A stretch of 62,146 bases of DNA. Origin: Chloroflexales bacterium ZM16-3 (GTDB lineage: Bacteria; Chloroflexota; Chloroflexia; Chloroflexales; Chloroflexaceae). A program made the position numbers and the translations under genes. A model generated the notes under the pieces. The model did no database searches. It saw only the letters and a list, made by a program, of their open reading frames with translations, and was not told the origin of the DNA. Shown here piece by piece: positions 59,730 to 62,146 of this stretch. The first letter of the stretch is position 1. Each line of letters begins with the position of its first letter. The stretch lies in NCBI GenBank assembly GCA_004138175.2, contig RYFE02000033.1, positions 1-62,146 of the forward strand. The letters run 5' to 3'.

Positions 59730-62146
59730 ATGGACGACTCGACTGCCACCGCTGCGATGAGCGACTACGAAGATTCGTCGCGACACTCCGCATATCAGGG
59801 GCCGAATGGCCCGCAGCGACGCGCGCCCGAGCCCGCGCCGCCTATCTCCCTCAGCCCCTTCCTCCAGCACCCGATCATTGAGGCATTCGCCGAGCACCTG
59901 CGCCAGAAGGAAAACCCCGAGGCATCGGCCGACAGCGTGCGCCGGGACTATGTGGCCGCCCTCACCGCGCCAACGGTCGAGGCAATCATCGGGCAGATGC
60001 ACCAGTACCTGCCCACCGGCGACGCCGACCTGCTACGCAGAGCCTACGCCCTGGCGATGATCGCCCACGCAGGCCAGTACCGCCAGAGCGGCGAGCCCTA
60101 TATCGACCACCCGGTGGCCGTGGCCTCCATCCTCCTTGAGCTACGACTCGACGCCGAGTCAATCGCCGCCTCGCTGCTCCACGATGTCGTCGAGGACACC
60201 GGCGTCCAGCTTGAGCTGCTGCGCACCTACTTTAACCCCAGCATCGCCCACCTGGTCGATGGCGTCACCAAGCTGTCCGGGCTTGAGAATAAGTCGAAGG
60301 AGGAGCTACAGGCTGGCTCCTACCGCAAGCTGATCATCGCCACCGCCGACGACCCGCGCGTGATCCTGATCAAGCTGGCCGACCGCCTGCACAATATGCG
60401 CACCCTCGGCGCCACACCGCCCAATAAGCAGAAGCGGGTCGCCCGCGAGACGCTCGATATCTACGCGCCCCTGGCCCACCGCCTCGGCATGTGGCAGGTC
60501 AAGTCGGAGCTTGAGGATCTAGCCTTCAAGGCGATCAACCCCGAGCGCTACCAGGAGATCGCCCAGGGGCTCACCCTGCGCAAAGAGGCCCGCGAGCGGA
60601 TCATCCAGCGCGTCAGCAAGCGGCTCAAAGATGCGCTTGAAAAAGAAGGCATCTCCGCCCAGGTCTCCGGCCGACCGAAGCATATCTACTCGATCTGGCG
60701 CAAGATGGATCGCAAGGGGCTGCCCCTTGATCGGATCTATGACCAGCTCGCCGTGCGCGTCATCCTCCATGAGCAGGACCAGGAGCGGGCCTCTGGGCTC
60801 TGCTACCGCGTTCTCGGCGTCGTCCATATGCTCTGGACGCCGGTGCTCTCCGAGTTCGATGACTATATCGCCGTGCCCAAGGAGAGCTCCTATCAGTCGC
60901 TCCACACCACGGTGCTCATCCCCGGCGGCACCCCCTGCGAGGTGCAGATCCGCACCGAGGAGATGCACCATGTGGCCGAGCACGGCATCGCCGCCCACTG
61001 GCGCTATAAAGAGGGCTTCGCCCGCGGCAGCGACCAGAACTACGAGGCGAAGATCAAGTGGCTGCGCGACCTGATCGCCTGGCGGATTGAGCTGACCGAC
61101 GACCGCGAGTTCGTCGAGGGCTTTAAGGCCGAGCTTGAGGAGCAGGTCTATGTCTTCACCCCCAAGGGCAAGATCATCGATCTGCCCGATGGCTCGACCC
61201 CGGTGGACTTTGCCTACCGCATCCACTCCGAGGTGGGCCACAAGTGTATCGGGGCCAAGGTCAACGGGCGAATCGTGCCGCTCGACTACCACCTGAAGAA
61301 TGGCGAGATCGTCGAGGTGATGACGGCCAAGACCGGTCGCGGCCCCAGCCGCGACTGGATCGGCTTCGTCAAAACACCTAGCGCCCGCGACCATATCAAG
61401 CGCTTCTTCCGCCGCTCCGAGCGCGAGGAGAATGTCACCGGCGGGCGCGACCTGATCGAGAAGGAGCTCAAACGCCTCGGCATGAGCTCGGTCAGCTTCG
61501 AGCATCTCGTCGAGCTCACCAACACCCGCTCGGTCGAGGAGATGTTCGCCCAGATCGGGGCCGGCGATATCTCGGCCCGCACGGTGGCCCAGAAGGCGCT
61601 CGCCCAGCAGGTCGATCCCGCTCAGGATGAGGCACCGCCCGAGATGCCGGCGATCAGCCCCGCCCCCTCACGCATCGAGCCGGTGGGCATCCAGGTGATC
61701 GGCGTGGGCACCGTGTACAACCGCCTGGCGCGCTGCTGCAACCCGGTCGTCGGCGAGCCGATCGTCGGCTACGTCACCCGCGGTCGCGGCGTCACCGTCC
61801 ACCGCGCCGACTGCCGCACGATCGTCAACGAGCGCGACCGCGCCCGCCTGATCGATGTCTGCTGGGGCGGACAGCAGCCCAAGGGTTACTCAGTGCCCGT
61901 CCGCGTCGAGTCCTGGGACCGCGTCGGCCTCTGGCGCGATGTCTCGATCGTCATCGCTGACGCCGGGGTCAATATCGAGAAGCTTGAGCAGGGCAGCAGC
62001 CGCCGCGTCGGCCGCACCGTGCTCCACGTCACCTGCACGATCCAGTCGATCAACCAGCTCTCAACCCTGCTCGACAAGCTCAATCGCATCCCCGATGTGA
62101 TCGAGGCCCGCCGCGAGGGCCAGAGCGCGGCCAAGTCGGGCGACTA
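59730..62146 (+). CDS. relA: Bifunctional (p)ppGpp synthetase/hydrolase RelA/SpoT, 3' end at window edge
   Basis: This protein has 805 residues visible; the last two bases of the window (ta) may begin the stop codon. The N-terminal HD domain has HPVAVASILLELRLDAESIA and the hydrolase motif HDVVEDTG near 150. The synthetase domain includes RPKHIYSIWRKM near 315 and FDDYIAVPKESSYQSLHTTV near 380. A TGS domain follows (VYVFTPKGKIIDLPDGSTPVDF near 475). The CC region has RLARCCNPVVGEPIVGYV near 665. A C-terminal ACT domain (VRVESWDRVGLWRDVS...) ends the protein. Both synthetic and hydrolytic sites look intact. GAGGA lies eight bases before the ATG. An N-terminal extension of about 70 residues is specific to this protein. 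Confidence 0.96.
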   Translation, partial: MDDSTATAAMSDYEDSSRHSAYQGPNGPQRRAPEPAPPISLSPFLQHPIIEAFAEHLRQKENPEASADSVRRDYVAALTAPTVEAIIGQMHQYLPTGDADLLRRAYALAMIAHAGQYRQSGEPYIDHPVAVASILLELRLDAESIAASLLHDVVEDTGVQLELLRTYFNPSIAHLVDGVTKLSGLENKSKEELQAGSYRKLIIATADDPRVILIKLADRLHNMRTLGATPPNKQKRVARETLDIYAPLAHRLGMWQVKSELEDLAFKAINPERYQEIAQGLTLRKEARERIIQRVSKRLKDALEKEGISAQVSGRPKHIYSIWRKMDRKGLPLDRIYDQLAVRVILHEQDQERASGLCYRVLGVVHMLWTPVLSEFDDYIAVPKESSYQSLHTTVLIPGGTPCEVQIRTEEMHHVAEHGIAAHWRYKEGFARGSDQNYEAKIKWLRDLIAWRIELTDDREFVEGFKAELEEQVYVFTPKGKIIDLPDGSTPVDFAYRIHSEVGHKCIGAKVNGRIVPLDYHLKNGEIVEVMTAKTGRGPSRDWIGFVKTPSARDHIKRFFRRSEREENVTGGRDLIEKELKRLGMSSVSFEHLVELTNTRSVEEMFAQIGAGDISARTVAQKALAQQVDPAQDEAPPEMPAISPAPSRIEPVGIQVIGVGTVYNRLARCCNPVVGEPIVGYVTRGRGVTVHRADCRTIVNERDRARLIDVCWGGQQPKGYSVPVRVESWDRVGLWRDVSIVIADAGVNIEKLEQGSSRRVGRTVLHVTCTIQSINQLSTLLDKLNRIPDVIEARREGQSAAKSGD

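Overview
The window looks like a chromosomal segment of a GC-rich member of the Chloroflexota (most likely class Chloroflexia). This is an inference from the gene mix: a WXG100/EccC secretion locus, a T-box-controlled thrS, an ANTAR regulator, fused-subunit KorA with KorB, many lipoproteins with PTP- or ATEAP-rich linkers, and intergenic spaces crowded with tandem heptamers and hairpins. No rRNA, tRNA, CRISPR array, insertion sequence or prophage was recognised.

Layout. 1-4239: PcrA/UvrD helicase and an FG-GAP repeat lipoprotein. 4425-16523: a type VII secretion-like (T7SS-like) locus. Its plus-strand arm encodes a von Willebrand A plus FHA membrane protein, a Ser/Thr kinase and a lipoprotein. 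Its minus-strand arm encodes a TPR membrane protein, WXG100, an unrecognised protein, a WXG-like lipase candidate effector, a second WXG100-like protein with an Arg/Glu tail, an EccC-type triple ATPase and a YukD-FHA fusion. 16609-20208: a family 5 solute-binding lipoprotein and a MA-type metallopeptidase. 20546-22077: maf and a LuxR-type response regulator. 22295-24936: CDP-alcohol phosphatidyltransferase, a DUF4013 membrane protein and CinA. 25102-28352: a threonine T-box, a membrane-anchored protein, thrS and a YtxH-like protein. 28430-34046: Fe-alcohol dehydrogenase, a sugar nucleotidyltransferase, an ANTAR regulator, a dipeptide-epimerase-like enzyme and a DMT exporter. 34135-40857: the livKHMGF branched-chain amino acid transporter, with a tandemly duplicated LivK. 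41221-46744: a small membrane protein, the PLP homeostasis protein YggS and a peptide ABC transporter. 47478-51118: a PH-like membrane protein, a parvulin foldase, Ssb and S6. 51275-54087: MoaA, Mrp and a [2Fe-2S] ferredoxin. 54340-56286: a secreted GH5-like glycosidase. 56533-59170: 2-oxoacid:ferredoxin oxidoreductase. 59730-62146: RelA/SpoT, running to the window edge.

The most interesting system is the T7SS-like locus. It carries substrates (two WXG proteins and a WXG-lipase), an EccC motor, a ubiquitin-like YukD module fused to FHA, and a separate kinase/FHA signalling arm; EccB, EccD, EccE, MycP, EssA and YukC homologues are not in the window. The second theme is repeat biology. At least seven families of 7-nt tandem repeats, usually in inverted pairs, occupy intergenic spaces. 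Related elements have entered genes in frame (eccC, maf, the vWA-FHA gene, the kinase 3' end), and one array sits inside the thrS T-box leader.

Most start codons were chosen from Shine-Dalgarno spacing. All database-level family names are recognition by eye, not search results.
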